A DNA stretch of 64,000 nt from Thermanaerothrix sp. (GTDB lineage Bacteria; Synergistota; Synergistia; Synergistales; Synergistaceae), in contig JAOACP010000003.1 of NCBI GenBank assembly GCA_026417795.1, positions 1 to 64,000 of the forward strand, given 5' to 3'. The position numbers were made by a program, and so were the translations under genes. The notes under the pieces were generated by a model. That model saw only the letters and a list, made by a program, of their open reading frames with translations, had not been told where the DNA came from and searched no databases. Position 1 is the stretch's first letter. Each line of letters begins with the position of its first letter. This document shows, piece by piece, positions 1-10,238 of the stretch.

Positions 1-721
1 CAAAGGCAGACACCCCAATGGTTCCGTTGCCCACCCTCTCATGCCGGTCCTTCCTAGAACCCTTAGGGTCCTTGGAGTCGTTAAGATGCCAACACCCAAC
101 GATGGATGTCCCCTGGTCCCCAAGGGCCCCCAAAGTCCGTCGGTATCCCCCGGGGGTTCTTATGTCATACCCAGCGGCAAAAAGATGACAGGTGTCAAGA
201 CACAGTCCAAGCCTCTTCACCCCGATGCGCACACAGATATCCACGCAGTCCTTCAGCACATACCCAACGGCGGTGCCCTGCCCTGCTGAGGGCTCCATAA
301 GAAGCCTCACGGAACTGGGGGCCCTCTCCAACACCGCCTCTATACCCCTCTCAAGGTTAGCCATCCCAGCCTCATATCCAGCGCCCCCGTGATGGCCGGG
401 ATGGAATACAAGGGACTCTATGCCAAGGGCATCGCAACGCTCCATCTCCATGGCAAGGGCTTCTACGCTCCTCTCCCACATGGTCAGATCGCTGGACGCC
501 AGGTTAATTAAGTACGAACCATGGGCCACCACGGGGATAAAACCAAACTCCCTCCAAGCCCTGTGGAACCTTTGACACTGGTCAAGAGATACGGGGGAGG
601 CAAACCACTGCAGCTGGCTTTTTGTGAAGATCTGAATGCACTCGCACCCCAAGGCCGCCCCCCTCTCAAAGGCCCTCCAAAGGCCGCCTTCAACCGACAC
701 GTGGGCCCCTAGAAAAGCCAT
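1..721 (-). CDS. nfo: Endonuclease IV (AP endonuclease), 3' end cut by window edge
   Basis: The minus-strand frame starts at ATG 719-721 and stays open to base 1, giving 240 codons of a family usually near 280 residues. The translation begins MAFLGAHVSVEGGLW. It carries family motifs with metal-binding His and Glu residues: VAHGSYLINLAS, LVFHPGHHGG, LLMEPSAGQG, LCLDTCHLFAAGYD and HLNDSKDPKGSRKDRHERVG. Endonuclease IV cleaves DNA 5' to abasic sites during base excision repair, using a three-metal centre. The start overlaps the end of the upstream Nudix gene by 13 bases, so the two are probably cotranscribed and translationally coupled. The C-terminal portion lies outside the window. Assignment is from visible motifs and is secure. 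Confidence 0.93.
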   Translation of the reverse strand, partial: MAFLGAHVSVEGGLWRAFERGAALGCECIQIFTKSQLQWFASPVSLDQCQRFHRAWREFGFIPVVAHGSYLINLASSDLTMWERSVEALAMEMERCDALGIESLVFHPGHHGGAGYEAGMANLERGIEAVLERAPSSVRLLMEPSAGQGTAVGYVLKDCVDICVRIGVKRLGLCLDTCHLFAAGYDIRTPGGYRRTLGALGDQGTSIVGCWHLNDSKDPKGSRKDRHERVGNGTIGVSAF

Positions 722-1248
722 CGGATCTCCTCCAAACTAAGGATAACGTTCAATAAAACCCTGGCGGTGAGGCCAAACACCCGACCCAATCGGGGCAATA
801 CAAGCTCCGGCCCTCCCATTGGGTCCAAGGAAAAATCTTCCACCCCCGGTAGAGGTATCACCCCTAGGTCGTCCACCTCGTGGGGAGAGGGTACGAAAAC
901 AGGCGCCCTCTCGGAGCCGGCAAACACCACCGGCACCACGTTGAACGAGCTGGTAAGAGCCCTCTGGGGAGCCATGAGCGCCACCGGGCGCCAACTCCCA
1001 GAGGGGGATACCTCCTCCACAGCCTCCCGGCTGGCAGTCTCAGCGGGCGTCCTGTCCTCAGGATCCCTGACTCCACCAGGGAAGGCCACCTGCCCCGGAT
1101 GCCGCCTAAGGGTCAACGGACGTCTGGTCAGCAAAGTACATCTCCCTTCGGGTGAAAGCCACAAAGGGACCCAGATAGCACCCCACAAACCTTCCGAACC
1201 ATAGGATTCCCATGAGGGGATCTCATCCTCATTTTTGATAGGTCGCAA
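709..1248 (-). CDS. Nudix hydrolase, CoA-diphosphatase-like
   Basis: This 179-residue protein contains GQVAFPGG followed about 15 residues later by REAVEEV. That is the extended Nudix signature of the NudL/YeaB CoA pyrophosphatase group, in which the Glu residues bind Mg2+. The preceding LTRRPLTLRRHPGQVAFPGG resembles the UPF0035 element of that subgroup. The expected reaction is hydrolysis of CoA, or a related nucleoside diphosphate derivative, to 4'-phosphopantetheine and 3',5'-ADP. Substrate cannot be fixed from sequence alone. The start is TTG at 1246-1248 with an AGGG about five bases upstream. It begins 27 bases after the pyk terminator and overlaps nfo at its 3' end. Confidence 0.82.
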   Translation of the reverse strand: MRPIKNEDEIPSWESYGSEGLWGAIWVPLWLSPEGRCTLLTRRPLTLRRHPGQVAFPGGVRDPEDRTPAETASREAVEEVSPSGSWRPVALMAPQRALTSSFNVVPVVFAGSERAPVFVPSPHEVDDLGVIPLPGVEDFSLDPMGGPELVLPRLGRVFGLTARVLLNVILSLEEIRWLF

Positions 1249-1275
1249 GGGAACCCTATAAAGAAAGGGATCTAA

Positions 1276-1303
1276 ATAAAAAAGGGGGGCCGAAGCCCCT
1301 TTA
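1276..1303 (-). terminator. Rho-independent terminator after pyk
   Basis: Read on the minus strand this is AAAGGGGC, a TTCG loop, then GCCCC(C)CTTT running into a T-rich tail. It is a stable UUCG-capped hairpin just past the pyk stop. The next gene on the same strand starts only about 30 bases later, so that gene needs read-through or a promoter inside this short gap. Confidence 0.85.
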
Positions 1304-1307
1304 TCGT

Positions 1308-3056
1308 TCAGCGAAGCTTAACCCTCCCCTGGTAGACCACCCCTCTGGTGCCATCTACGGTAACCAGCATCCCATCCTGAAGGAGTTTCATGGAATCCTT
1401 GGCGCTCACCACACAGGGGATACCCAGTTCCAACGCCACTATGGCGGCGTGGCTGGTTAGCCCCCCTTCCTCCGCTATTATCGCAGCGGCCTTCCTCATG
1501 GCAGGCACATAGTCCCTGTCGGTCTGCTCCACCACAAGCACATCCCCGGGACGCATCTTATCCAAGGCTTCCTTGGCATTCTTGCAGCGACACACAAACC
1601 CTGAGGCCTCCCTCTTTATCAGCGACAGTCCCTTAACCAATATCTGGCCTATGGTGTAAACCTGAACCATATTGGTGGTACCCGGTATCCCCACGGGGAC
1701 CCCGGCGGTTATGACCACCAGATCTCCCTCGCAGACAAAACCCTCTTCCAACGCGGCGGACATGGCGGCCTCCACCGCCTCCTCCGCATTGCTGGCCTCC
1801 TCCCTAATGACCGGGTATACCCCCCAAAGAAGGGCCAACTCACGCCAGGTGTTCTTCGATGGCGTGGCCGCCACTATGGGGCATTGGGGACGGTACTTGC
1901 TCACCATCCTGGCGGTACTGCCGCTTCTGGTAAGGGATATTATGGCCGCAGCCTTCATGTCCTCAGCTATCGTCATGGCGGCGTGGCTCACCGCATCGGC
2001 CACGTGGTTGGCCACCTGAACCTGCTGGTACCGCTGCCAAAGACGCATCTCACCCTCGGCACGGTTCACAATGCGGCTCATGGTCTCCACCGCCTGGATC
2101 GGGTACTTACCCTTTGCTGTCTCCCCCGAAAGCATCACGGCATCGGCTCCATCCAACACTGCATTGGCCACGTCGTTCGCCTCCGCCCTGGTGGGACGGG
2201 GGTTCCTTATCATGGAGTCCAGCATCTGAGTGGCCACGATGACCGGCTTGCCCTGCATGCGGCAGATATCAACTATCCTCTTCTGCGCCAGCGGCACATC
2301 CTCGGTGGGCATCTCCACTCCCAGGTCGCCACGAGCCACCATCATGCCGTCTACCACCTGGGCAATGTCCTCCAGGTTCTGGAAGGCCTGCCTGGTCTCT
2401 ATCTTGGCGATGATCTTCATGGTGCCCCCCAGCTCCTCGAGGACACGCCTCACCTGGATTATGTCATCCCGAGTCCTCACGAAGGAGACCGCTATGTAGT
2501 CCATCCCCTTCTCAACGCCCCACTTGATGTCCTCTATGTCCTTGGAAGTAAGGGTGGGAACCGAAAGCGCCGCCTCCGGGACGTTAACACCCTTTCGCTC
2601 CCCAAGCTCTCCCCCCACCAATACCTTGCAGGATATGCGGTCCTCGTAAACCCTCTCGACCCTTAGGTGTATGGTGCCATCATCGATGAATACGTCCATA
2701 CCCGGAGAGACCTCTGAGGTGAGGTTGGGGTAGCTTATGGACACTCCCCTCTCGTCTCCCTCTATCTCAGGGATCACCAGGTCAAAGTTCTTCCCCTGCT
2801 GCAACATCACCGGAGAATGGCCCTTCAAAAGACCAGTCCTTATCTCCGGGCCCTTGGTATCCAAAAGGGTGGCTATGGGACGTCTTATCTCCTGCTCAAC
2901 CTGCCTCACAAGCTTCAGGTTGAGCTCGTGGGTCTCATACTCCCCGTGGCTGAAATTAAAACGGGCAACGTTCATCCCCGCCTCCGCCATGGCCCTCAAA
3001 ACGTCGTAATCGCTGCACGCGGGCCCCAATGTGCAAACTATCTTTACCCTTCTCAA
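1308..3056 (-). CDS. pyk: Pyruvate kinase with C-terminal PEP-utilizer domain
   Basis: This 582-residue protein opens with MRRVKIVCTLGPA and MNVARFNFSHG. It has LDTKGPEIRTG, IIAKIETRQA, MVARGDLGVE, PVIVATQMLDSM and TRAEANDVANAVLDGADAVMLSGETA, all hallmarks of pyruvate kinase. It converts PEP and ADP to pyruvate and ATP. After about residue 475 there is an extra domain with GGLTSHAAIVALELGIPCVV, the mobile PEP-utilizer fold. The same extension occurs in Bacillus-type pyruvate kinases, where it does not perform phosphotransfer. The start is TTG at 3054-3056, nine bases after GGAGG; that SD overlaps the mtrB stop. A UUCG terminator follows. Confidence 0.97.
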   Translation of the reverse strand: MRRVKIVCTLGPACSDYDVLRAMAEAGMNVARFNFSHGEYETHELNLKLVRQVEQEIRRPIATLLDTKGPEIRTGLLKGHSPVMLQQGKNFDLVIPEIEGDERGVSISYPNLTSEVSPGMDVFIDDGTIHLRVERVYEDRISCKVLVGGELGERKGVNVPEAALSVPTLTSKDIEDIKWGVEKGMDYIAVSFVRTRDDIIQVRRVLEELGGTMKIIAKIETRQAFQNLEDIAQVVDGMMVARGDLGVEMPTEDVPLAQKRIVDICRMQGKPVIVATQMLDSMIRNPRPTRAEANDVANAVLDGADAVMLSGETAKGKYPIQAVETMSRIVNRAEGEMRLWQRYQQVQVANHVADAVSHAAMTIAEDMKAAAIISLTRSGSTARMVSKYRPQCPIVAATPSKNTWRELALLWGVYPVIREEASNAEEAVEAAMSAALEEGFVCEGDLVVITAGVPVGIPGTTNMVQVYTIGQILVKGLSLIKREASGFVCRCKNAKEALDKMRPGDVLVVEQTDRDYVPAMRKAAAIIAEEGGLTSHAAIVALELGIPCVVSAKDSMKLLQDGMLVTVDGTRGVVYQGRVKLR

Positions 3057-3062
3057 CTGGGT

Positions 3063-3299
3063 TCACCTCCCGCTGTCTATCTTACCGTGCTTGGTGTATA
3101 TCTCGCTGGCGCCCCTCACCTTTATGGCGGAGGTATGTTCAGTAAACTGAGCTATCCAGACCTCACCCTTGTCAAGCTTCTCCGTGTGGGAGAATTTGGT
3201 CTCCTGCCCTCTGGTCAATCCTATGACCGTAACCCCGTCCTCCAACGCCTTGACCACCACGTAATCGCTCATAACAGACATACGCTGGACACCATCCAC
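3063..3299 (-). CDS. mtrB: trp RNA-binding attenuation protein (TRAP)
   Basis: The core sequence ([47 protein letters not shown]) is nearly the same as Bacillus TRAP. TRAP is an 11-mer ring that binds tryptophan and wraps RNA with about eleven (G/U)AG repeats to control trp genes. The Lys residues in KLDKGE and the KVR of AIKVRG, which contact RNA in Bacillus, are kept, as is the Trp-pocket segment AQFTEHT. I chose GTG at 3297-3299 because GGAGG at 3311-3315 lies 11 bases upstream. ATG at 3279-3281 is an alternative that matches the Bacillus length better. The gene sits between dnaE and pyk; no trp gene is in the window. Confidence 0.92.
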   Translation of the reverse strand: MDGVQRMSVMSDYVVVKALEDGVTVIGLTRGQETKFSHTEKLDKGEVWIAQFTEHTSAIKVRGASEIYTKHGKIDSGR

Positions 3300-3336
3300 T
3301 TCTCTCATCCCCTCCGCTTCGCCCCTCTCCAGGAAC

Positions 3337-6300
3337 CTAGAAGTCCAGGGCCACCTGCCCCCCGAACATCTCCTCAAGGCTCCTCCTCAAGGATTCATCC
3401 AACCTCACCTTTATGGAACGGGACCAGAGAGCCACAAGGTTGCCCCTATCCTCAACGTAAACCACAAGAGGACTGGTGCCGGAATGCCCCTTTAATTCTC
3501 TCGCAAGATCTCTAAAAAGGCCAGCCCTGGGCCCCAAAACCCTTATCTTAGCTATGGGAGACTTGGTCTTCAACCATTCTCCGGCTTCCATTATCTCATC
3601 CACCAAAACCGACAGTCTCCCGTCGTCCTTAACAGCCCCGGAGAAAACGTATATGCCACCGTTCCTAAGCATGGGCTTCACCTTCTGCCAAACCTTGGGG
3701 AAGCACACCACCTCAACCTTGTCCTCCCCATCCTCCATCTCAAGGATCCCCATGGGATCCCCACGCTTAGTATACCTTTCCCTCAATCCCACCAGCAAAC
3801 CGGCGGTCACCGGCACCACGTTGGAGGATTTCCAAGACGAAAGGTCCCCTATGCGGCAGACAAGGTACGGGGCAAGATCCCGCTCCACCTGCTCAAAGGG
3901 ATGCCCCGATATGTACAACCCCAACACCTCTCGCTCCCACTCCAGCCTCTGGTGGAGCTCCGCGTCTTCCACCGCCTCCATCGCAGGCTCCTCTTCCTCA
4001 ACGTCATCCTCGCAGAAGAGGCTCACCTGCTTAGTGGGATCACACCTGCGCTGGGCCATCTCCAAGAGGTTGCCGAGGTTCTCCAACAGCATCCTGCGAT
4101 TAGGGCAGAGGGCGTCAAAGGCCCCGGCCTTTATAAGGTTCTCCACCACCGCCCTGTTAACCGATCTTAGGTCAACCCGGCACAGAAAGTCCCAAAAGGA
4201 TTTGAACGGACCGTCAGACCTGGCTTTTATTATGGCCTCCACCGCAGAATCACCCACCTTGGCCACCGCTGAAAGCCCAAGCCTTATGACGTCCTTTACC
4301 GCCACGAAGTCGCTCTGGGACTCGTTTATGTCCGGCGGAAGGACTTGATAACCCAGGTTCCTAACGTCCCGTATGTACTTACCCAACACGTCCATACGGG
4401 CCCCCACTATGCTGGACAGGTAAGCCGCCAGGAACTCCGGGCCGTAATGGGCCTTAAGGTAGGCGGTCTGGTAGCTTATAAGGGCATATGCGGCACTGTG
4501 GGACTTGTTGAACCCGTACTCGGCGAACTTCTCTATGCTGTTGAAGATGTCCTCCGCCATCTTGGGGTCCACGCCCCTTTGTCTCGCCCCCTCCACGAAC
4601 TTGGACCTCTGCTTCTCCATCACGTCCGCCTTCTTCTTCCCCATGGCCCTTCTTAAGAGGTCCGCCTCGCCAAGGGTATAACCCGCTAACTCAGCGGCGC
4701 ACTGCATGACCTGCTCCTGGTACAAAATAACCCCGTAGGTCTCCTTCAACGCCTTCTCAAGGCTCGGATGAGGGTAGGTAACCGGAGATCTGCCGTGCTT
4801 TCTCTCTATATAGTCATCCACCATCCCGCTCCCCAAGGGGCCGGGCCTGTAGAGGGCCAAAACCGCTATCAGGTCCTCAAAACAGTCAGGCCTAAGGCGG
4901 CGCAAGAGATCCTGCATTCCCGAGGATTCAAGCTGAAACACCCCAAGGGTATCAGCCCGCTGGAGCATCCTAAACGTGGCTTCGTCATCCATCGGTATGG
5001 CACCCAAGTCCAGCTTGATACCCCGGTTAGACTCTATATTCTTGAGGGCGCCCTCTATTACCGAAAGGGTTTTAAGACCCAAAAAGTCCATCTTAACCAG
5101 CCCCAGGTGTTCCAACGGCTCCATTGAATACTGGGTAACCACCTGGTTCTCCCCTATCTTCTTGACCGGAACCATCTCAACCAAAGGCACGGGAGTTATC
5201 ACAACCCCAGCGGCATGCTGAGAACAGTGCCTTGCTATTCCCTCTATGTGCGAAGCGGTATCCACCAGGCGGCGCACCTTGGGATCCGAGCCGTGGACTT
5301 CCTTAAGCTCCGGCGACTTCTCCAGCGCCTCCTTCAGGGATTTGACCCCATCGGGGATCAGCTTGGCCACCCTGTCAACCTCCGGATACGACATGGCAAG
5401 GGCCCTTCCCACGTCCCTTACGGCAGCCTTGCTCTTCATCCTATCGAAGGTGATTATCTGGGAAACCCGGTCTACGCCGTACTTTTCAACTATGTAAGCA
5501 AGCACCTCATCCCTCCGCTTGTCCGACACATCGGTATCGATATCGGGCATGCTGATCCTCTCGGGATTGAGGAACCGCTCAAAAAGAAGGTTGTACTTCA
5601 GCGGATCAAGCTCCGTGATACCCAACGACCAAGCCACCAGAGAACCCGCCGCGGAACCCCTGCCGGGCCCTATGGGTATACCCCTAGCCTTGGCGGCGGT
5701 TATTATGTCCGCCACTATGCAGAAGTACCCGGGGAAACCCATCTGCTTTATTACACCAAGCTCATAGTGAAGGCGGTCCTCATACTCCTTGGGCACCGTA
5801 CCACCCATCCTGCGCTTAAGGCCCTCCTCCGCAAGCCTCTCCAGATGGCTGTCCAAGGTCTCTCCGGGCGGTATCGGGAACTCCGGCAGCATGTACTGCC
5901 CAAGGGTCAGTTTGACATCACACCGCTCCGCTATCAAAAGGGTGTTGTTAAGCGCCTCCGGCACTTCGGTCCCCAAAAGGGACCACATCTCCTCGGGACT
6001 CCTCAGGTAGAAATCGTCGGATCCGAACCTGTATCTATCCTTCGTCTCCACCGTGCTGTTGGTCTGGACGCAAAGAAGCACGTCATGCCAAGAGGCGTCG
6101 TCACGCCTTAAATAGTGAGCATCGTTGGTTGCCACAAGGGGCAGGGAACAGCTCTTGGCCAACCTTATTAGCTCCCGGTTGGCAAGGGCCTGTTCAGGAA
6201 GCTGGTTGTACATGACCTCTATGAAGAAGTTGCCTTCCCCAAATATGTCCCGATAAAGCATCGCCCTTGCCACGGCCCCATCGAAGTCCCCATCCATCAA

Positions 6301-6735
6301 AAGCTGAGGGATCTCCCCCGCAAGGCACGCAGAGGAGGCGATGAGCCCCTTGGAGTGTTCCGCAAGAACCCTGTGGTCTACCCTGGGTTTATAGTAAAAA
6401 CCATCGGTGTTAGCTATGGATACCAATTTCATGAGGTTCTTGTACCCCACCATATCTTGAGCCCAAAGCACCAGATGGTTGTTCCTTCCCTTGCCATCCC
6501 GGGAGTCCATGCCGTTGGGGTCTACGTATACCTCACAGCCCATTATGGGTTTGACTCCCTTGGCCTCGCACTTCTCGTAAAACTCCTCGCACCCATACAT
6601 CACCCCGTGGTCCGTAAGGGCCACCGCCCCCATGCCCATGGAGAGCACCGACTCCACAAGGTCTACGCACCGTATGGCCCCGTCGAGGAGGCTGTACTCG
6701 CTGTGCACGTGAAGATGTACGAACTGGCCGCTCAT
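3337..6735 (-). CDS. dnaE: DNA polymerase III alpha subunit
   Basis: This 1132-residue protein begins with a PHP domain ([26 protein letters not shown]). It continues into the family C polymerase core with [10 protein letters not shown] and the catalytic PDIDTD near residues 396-401. Later come [12 protein letters not shown], helix-hairpin-helix segments and an OB fold in the last 200 residues. It is the replicative polymerase catalytic subunit of the DnaE1 type. Its ATG overlaps the dnaX stop as ATGA, so clamp loader and polymerase subunits are translationally coupled. An SD (GGAGG) lies within the dnaX end. Downstream are mtrB and pyk. Confidence 0.97.
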   Translation of the reverse strand: MSGQFVHLHVHSEYSLLDGAIRCVDLVESVLSMGMGAVALTDHGVMYGCEEFYEKCEAKGVKPIMGCEVYVDPNGMDSRDGKGRNNHLVLWAQDMVGYKNLMKLVSIANTDGFYYKPRVDHRVLAEHSKGLIASSACLAGEIPQLLMDGDFDGAVARAMLYRDIFGEGNFFIEVMYNQLPEQALANRELIRLAKSCSLPLVATNDAHYLRRDDASWHDVLLCVQTNSTVETKDRYRFGSDDFYLRSPEEMWSLLGTEVPEALNNTLLIAERCDVKLTLGQYMLPEFPIPPGETLDSHLERLAEEGLKRRMGGTVPKEYEDRLHYELGVIKQMGFPGYFCIVADIITAAKARGIPIGPGRGSAAGSLVAWSLGITELDPLKYNLLFERFLNPERISMPDIDTDVSDKRRDEVLAYIVEKYGVDRVSQIITFDRMKSKAAVRDVGRALAMSYPEVDRVAKLIPDGVKSLKEALEKSPELKEVHGSDPKVRRLVDTASHIEGIARHCSQHAAGVVITPVPLVEMVPVKKIGENQVVTQYSMEPLEHLGLVKMDFLGLKTLSVIEGALKNIESNRGIKLDLGAIPMDDEATFRMLQRADTLGVFQLESSGMQDLLRRLRPDCFEDLIAVLALYRPGPLGSGMVDDYIERKHGRSPVTYPHPSLEKALKETYGVILYQEQVMQCAAELAGYTLGEADLLRRAMGKKKADVMEKQRSKFVEGARQRGVDPKMAEDIFNSIEKFAEYGFNKSHSAAYALISYQTAYLKAHYGPEFLAAYLSSIVGARMDVLGKYIRDVRNLGYQVLPPDINESQSDFVAVKDVIRLGLSAVAKVGDSAVEAIIKARSDGPFKSFWDFLCRVDLRSVNRAVVENLIKAGAFDALCPNRRMLLENLGNLLEMAQRRCDPTKQVSLFCEDDVEEEEPAMEAVEDAELHQRLEWEREVLGLYISGHPFEQVERDLAPYLVCRIGDLSSWKSSNVVPVTAGLLVGLRERYTKRGDPMGILEMEDGEDKVEVVCFPKVWQKVKPMLRNGGIYVFSGAVKDDGRLSVLVDEIMEAGEWLKTKSPIAKIRVLGPRAGLFRDLARELKGHSGTSPLVVYVEDRGNLVALWSRSIKVRLDESLRRSLEEMFGGQVALDF

Positions 6736-8567
6736 TCAGCCTCTTCCTCCTGCTGATCGTCTTCCCCAGAAGCCTCTTTGGCCATCCTGACGTAGAGTAC
6801 CTCTCCGTCAAGCCACGAAAGGGCATCCCTTATACCGTCCACTTGGGAACCAACATCGGCCTTCCGCGTCTCAGAGGTCTCATCGGCGTATGCCTTGACT
6901 GGTAGATCCCCCTGCTGGAAGGATATCGTTTGCTCCCATGACATCTCATCTTCTTGGTCATCCAGCGTCTTAGGGGAATGGCGCAGGGCCCCATCCTCCA
7001 TGGACCCCTCGGGGTCAACCCCATCCAAAGGAACCCCTAGCACCTCCAAGAAGACCTTTGAAACCACCGTCTTTCCCCGAAAACCCTTTACGTAGCTGGA
7101 CACCAGAGGGTCATCGGGGATATCCAGATATCCAGCGCTGCCATCCGCATATATGCCGCAATGCATAAGCGCACAGCCAAGGGCCGGATCTTCGCCAAGT
7201 AGGCGTCTAAAAATGGAAAGCCTAAGATCCTGGGAAACACGGGACCCCTTAAGGCGCACATCTCCTTCCTCACCGTGGGTTACCCCCACAGGACGCGTAA
7301 CTTCGGAAGAGAGAGAAGAAGCCCCGGACTGCAACGACCTCGACGGCGGGCCCTCTTCGCTCAAGGGCTTGACTCCGAAACGGGTGACGCCCACACCTTC
7401 TCCTCCCACGGGCGACCGCCCCGTTGCATCATCAACACACAGTTTCAATTTAGCCGGTTCTCCTTGAGGGACACCCCCCAGGAGGGCTTCGTCCATGCCC
7501 CTCTGCAAAAGCCCCGCAAACACGTCGGCCCTCATTCCCTGCCTTGCCCTTGGCATCAAGTCCGCCAACATGGAGCAGGCGCTCCTCAAAACCCCCTGAT
7601 CCCACAACGGGGCCTCCCTACACAGGAATTCACCCTCCTGGGGCGACACGCCAAGGGCCCCCACCACCTGCGACCCCCAACGGTTCACAAGCATCATATC
7701 CCTGAAGATCAAGAAAAGGCCTTCAACAAACCTCTCCAGGTTACTGCCACTGCGCATCATGTCCATGAGGGTCAAAAACGCATCCTTAGGGCTCGTACGG
7801 ACCCTTTCAACCCATCCCTGAAGAGCCTCCCTGCCACAACCGCCAAGGATCCCGGATACCGCCTCTAAGGTTATTCTGCCGGCCCCCACTGACATGGCCT
7901 GTTCCATCATGGAGAGCGCGTCCCGCAGCGCCCCGTCGGCATTCCTGGCCAGTTCCCACAGGGCCTCCTCTTCCGCCTCTATCCCTTCCAGTGATGCCAC
8001 CTCAGCCAATCTATTCTTTATGTCCTCCGTAGAAATACGCTGGAAGGGGAAGTGGACACACCTGGACCTTATGGTAACCGGCACCTTTTGGGGCTCCGTG
8101 GTGGCCAACACGAAGTAAACCCTGCCTGGGGGCTCCTCCAGGGTCTTCAGCAGGGCATTAAAAGCCGCCTCCGTAAGCATATGAACCTCGTCTATTATGT
8201 AGACCTTGTTAGGAGCCTGAAAGGGAGCCAAAGCGACCTGATCCTTAAGTGCCCTGATCTCCTCAATCCCACGATTGGAAGCCCCGTCTATTTCCACCAC
8301 GTCAAGATGATCCCCCCGCTGGATGGCCTCGCAGCTGGGGCACTGGCCGCAGCTCTCCCCTCCATCGATGGGAGATGAACAGTTAAGCCGCTTGGCCAAA
8401 AGCCTAGCGGCGCTGGTCTTGCCACATCCCCTTGGGCCTGAGAAAAGGAATGCATGGGGAACCTTACTGCTCTCCAAAGCACCCACGAGGGCCTCCACCA
8501 CCCGCCTCTGGCCGGATATTTCAGAGAACCGCCCGGGCCGGTACTTCCTATAAAGAGAAAGGTACAT
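6732..8567 (-). CDS. dnaX: DNA polymerase III gamma/tau subunit (clamp loader ATPase)
   Basis: This 611-residue AAA+ protein starts MYLSLYRKYRPGRF. It has Walker A GPRGCGKT at residues 44-51, zinc cysteines at about 63, 73, 76 and 79, a DEVH Walker B and sensor-1 TTEPQKVPVTIRSRC. The long C-terminal part beyond about residue 370 is low-complexity then folded, as in tau. An open frame extends 14 codons further upstream, but ATG 8565-8567 has GGAGG seven bases ahead and matches family N-termini. I saw no A-run slippery site that would produce a separate gamma form. The stop overlaps dnaE by four bases. Confidence 0.95.
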   Translation of the reverse strand: MYLSLYRKYRPGRFSEISGQRRVVEALVGALESSKVPHAFLFSGPRGCGKTSAARLLAKRLNCSSPIDGGESCGQCPSCEAIQRGDHLDVVEIDGASNRGIEEIRALKDQVALAPFQAPNKVYIIDEVHMLTEAAFNALLKTLEEPPGRVYFVLATTEPQKVPVTIRSRCVHFPFQRISTEDIKNRLAEVASLEGIEAEEEALWELARNADGALRDALSMMEQAMSVGAGRITLEAVSGILGGCGREALQGWVERVRTSPKDAFLTLMDMMRSGSNLERFVEGLFLIFRDMMLVNRWGSQVVGALGVSPQEGEFLCREAPLWDQGVLRSACSMLADLMPRARQGMRADVFAGLLQRGMDEALLGGVPQGEPAKLKLCVDDATGRSPVGGEGVGVTRFGVKPLSEEGPPSRSLQSGASSLSSEVTRPVGVTHGEEGDVRLKGSRVSQDLRLSIFRRLLGEDPALGCALMHCGIYADGSAGYLDIPDDPLVSSYVKGFRGKTVVSKVFLEVLGVPLDGVDPEGSMEDGALRHSPKTLDDQEDEMSWEQTISFQQGDLPVKAYADETSETRKADVGSQVDGIRDALSWLDGEVLYVRMAKEASGEDDQQEEEAE

Positions 8568-8605
8568 TACCTCGCCTCCAGCAAACGCCTTAAGAACCGC
8601 AAAAA

Positions 8606-9763
8606 TCAATAACTCTTGCTGATAGGATGCATAGCCTTGGCATCCAGAAGAAATTTTACAAGAGCCGCCCGGAGTGAGTCGAGGTCCACCCCAGGCAGCT
8701 CATCCCTGGACAGTATCCTTTGTCCCCTAACAGACAAGACCCCATCCTTAGAGACCCCTATCTCTTGAGGCATGGTCTCGAAAAGCAACGCCCGGCCCAG
8801 CCTATTAGCCGCTTCCTTGAGTATTTGCGCTTTGGACTGGTTCGCCTCAATCCATGTCTTGTTGTCCACCGTAATGTTAAAACGGTCATCCTTCCTACCA
8901 AACCTCACGATGAGAAGTCCCAGCGGCTCCTTCCTGGACACCCTAAGACCCTTGGATGTCATCGCCTTCAGTATGTATGCTATGCGGTCCTCCAGTTCCG
9001 GATGATCCATGTATATACCAGGATCCACATAGGGCCTTCTGATCTGGTAGTCCCAAAGCTTTTCCAGGGCAGTAACCATCCCGGATGGATGGTAACCTCC
9101 CCCTGCTAAAAGATCCAACCCCTTAAGGTCCGCTTCCCTCTCCAGATCCTTGCTGTATGAATTCATTATGGCTATCTGCGCCAGGTTGGAAAACACCATG
9201 GCGGCAACCTGCCCCTTCGTGGCAAGCGCCACCCCAAGGGCAACCAAGGACAAACGCTGGTTCCTTGCCGCCTGTATCATCCCGTGACACCGGTCCACGT
9301 GGACCATTTCATGGGCCATCACCGCAGCAAGCTCAGAATCGGAACCAAGCAGCTTTACAAGCCCGGTGGTGACGTAACAGAAGCCGCCGGGCAACGCAAA
9401 GGCGTTCGGAGAAGGGTCCTCAATGACACTGAATCGGTACTGCAGATCCCTCTCAAGCCCCCCCTCAAGGCGGGACTTTATGGCCTCCAACCTTGATAGG
9501 ACCACTGGATCCGCCACCAGCCTAAAACGGGACTCCACCTCTTTTGCCAGCTCTTCGCCCAGCTTTACCTCCCTTCGAACATCCCCAGGACAAGCGTGGT
9601 CCGCCCCAAATGCCCGAGGAGGGACAACACCGAGCATGGGAAGTGGGAGGACGAGGAGTAGGAGGGCTAAGACAAGCAAAAGCAGATAAAACACAACCCC
9701 CCTGCTGGAGGGGGGCCTCCTATAAATCCCTGACAAACACCGCAAAAGGGACCTAGCCTCCAT
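8606..9763 (-). CDS. M48-family metallopeptidase, exported or membrane-anchored
   Basis: This protein of up to 385 residues has a hydrophobic segment at about residues 24-48 (a signal peptide or anchor). A zinc-protease domain follows with VMAHEMVHVDRCHGM (HExxH) and the third-ligand region YSKDLEREADLKGLDLL. PNAFALPGGFCYVTTGLV precedes the active site, as in Oma1/BepA-type peptidases that work on envelope proteins. No lipobox is evident. The annotated ATG overlaps flgN by 11 bases. Later TTG or GTG codons just before the hydrophobic stretch are possible starts, since the first 20 residues are basic and unusual. A role in envelope protein quality control is inferred from the family. Confidence 0.88.
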   Translation of the reverse strand: MEARSLLRCLSGIYRRPPSSRGVVFYLLLLVLALLLLVLPLPMLGVVPPRAFGADHACPGDVRREVKLGEELAKEVESRFRLVADPVVLSRLEAIKSRLEGGLERDLQYRFSVIEDPSPNAFALPGGFCYVTTGLVKLLGSDSELAAVMAHEMVHVDRCHGMIQAARNQRLSLVALGVALATKGQVAAMVFSNLAQIAIMNSYSKDLEREADLKGLDLLAGGGYHPSGMVTALEKLWDYQIRRPYVDPGIYMDHPELEDRIAYILKAMTSKGLRVSRKEPLGLLIVRFGRKDDRFNITVDNKTWIEANQSKAQILKEAANRLGRALLFETMPQEIGVSKDGVLSVRGQRILSRDELPGVDLDSLRAALVKFLLDAKAMHPISKSY

Positions 9764-10238
9764 ATCCTCGCAACACCTGTCTATTCGTCCTCATCTGCAT
9801 GAGCTTGGATCTTATTTCCTCCATGTGGGCCTCCAGCTCCCGCTGGACATCCCGCTCCCTGTCCAAGAGGGATCCCGCCATCCTCCTTATCTCGTTTACC
9901 TTAGAAACCAAGTCGTCGTACCCCTTGCGCCCCACCCTATCCGCTATGGCTGCCCAAAAGGCGGCACTTTCCCTGCCTCCATCCACCCCAAGGGAAGACG
10001 CAACATTCCTCCAGCAGTCCAAAAGGGCCTCCTGACGGGAGATGTAGGTCTGCTTCTCAGACAGAACCCCCATAAGGCCGTCCATGTCCCTCCTCGAAAC
10101 ACAGTCCGCCTCCTGGTCTACCAGTTTGCCCAAGGCCGCATAGATGGCCATCTCCTGATCTATGAGGCCTTCTATCTCCCCCTTCAATCGGTCCCCGAGA
10201 TCAGCCCGCAATGTTGACACCCCCAGCGGCACCGGCAT
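9753..10238 (-). CDS. flgN: FlgN-like flagellar export chaperone
   Basis: This is a predicted all-helical protein of 161 residues with heptad-like segments, for example LKGEIEGLIDQEMAIYAALGKL and LLDRERDVQRELEAHMEEIRSKL. It fits FlgN, the chaperone for hook-associated proteins FlgK and FlgL. Sequence identity in this family is low, so the call leans on length, helicity and position right after fliS. ATG 10236-10238 follows AGGTGG by six bases; an in-frame TTG at 10257-10259 is the alternative. The start lies inside the fliS 3' end. Confidence 0.72.
   Translation of the reverse strand: MPVPLGVSTLRADLGDRLKGEIEGLIDQEMAIYAALGKLVDQEADCVSRRDMDGLMGVLSEKQTYISRQEALLDCWRNVASSLGVDGGRESAAFWAAIADRVGRKGYDDLVSKVNEIRRMAGSLLDRERDVQRELEAHMEEIRSKLMQMRTNRQVLRGYGG

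Noticed and set aside
6732-8567. Possible programmed frameshift producing a short DnaX
   Set aside because: No A-run slippery site was found in the coding strand.
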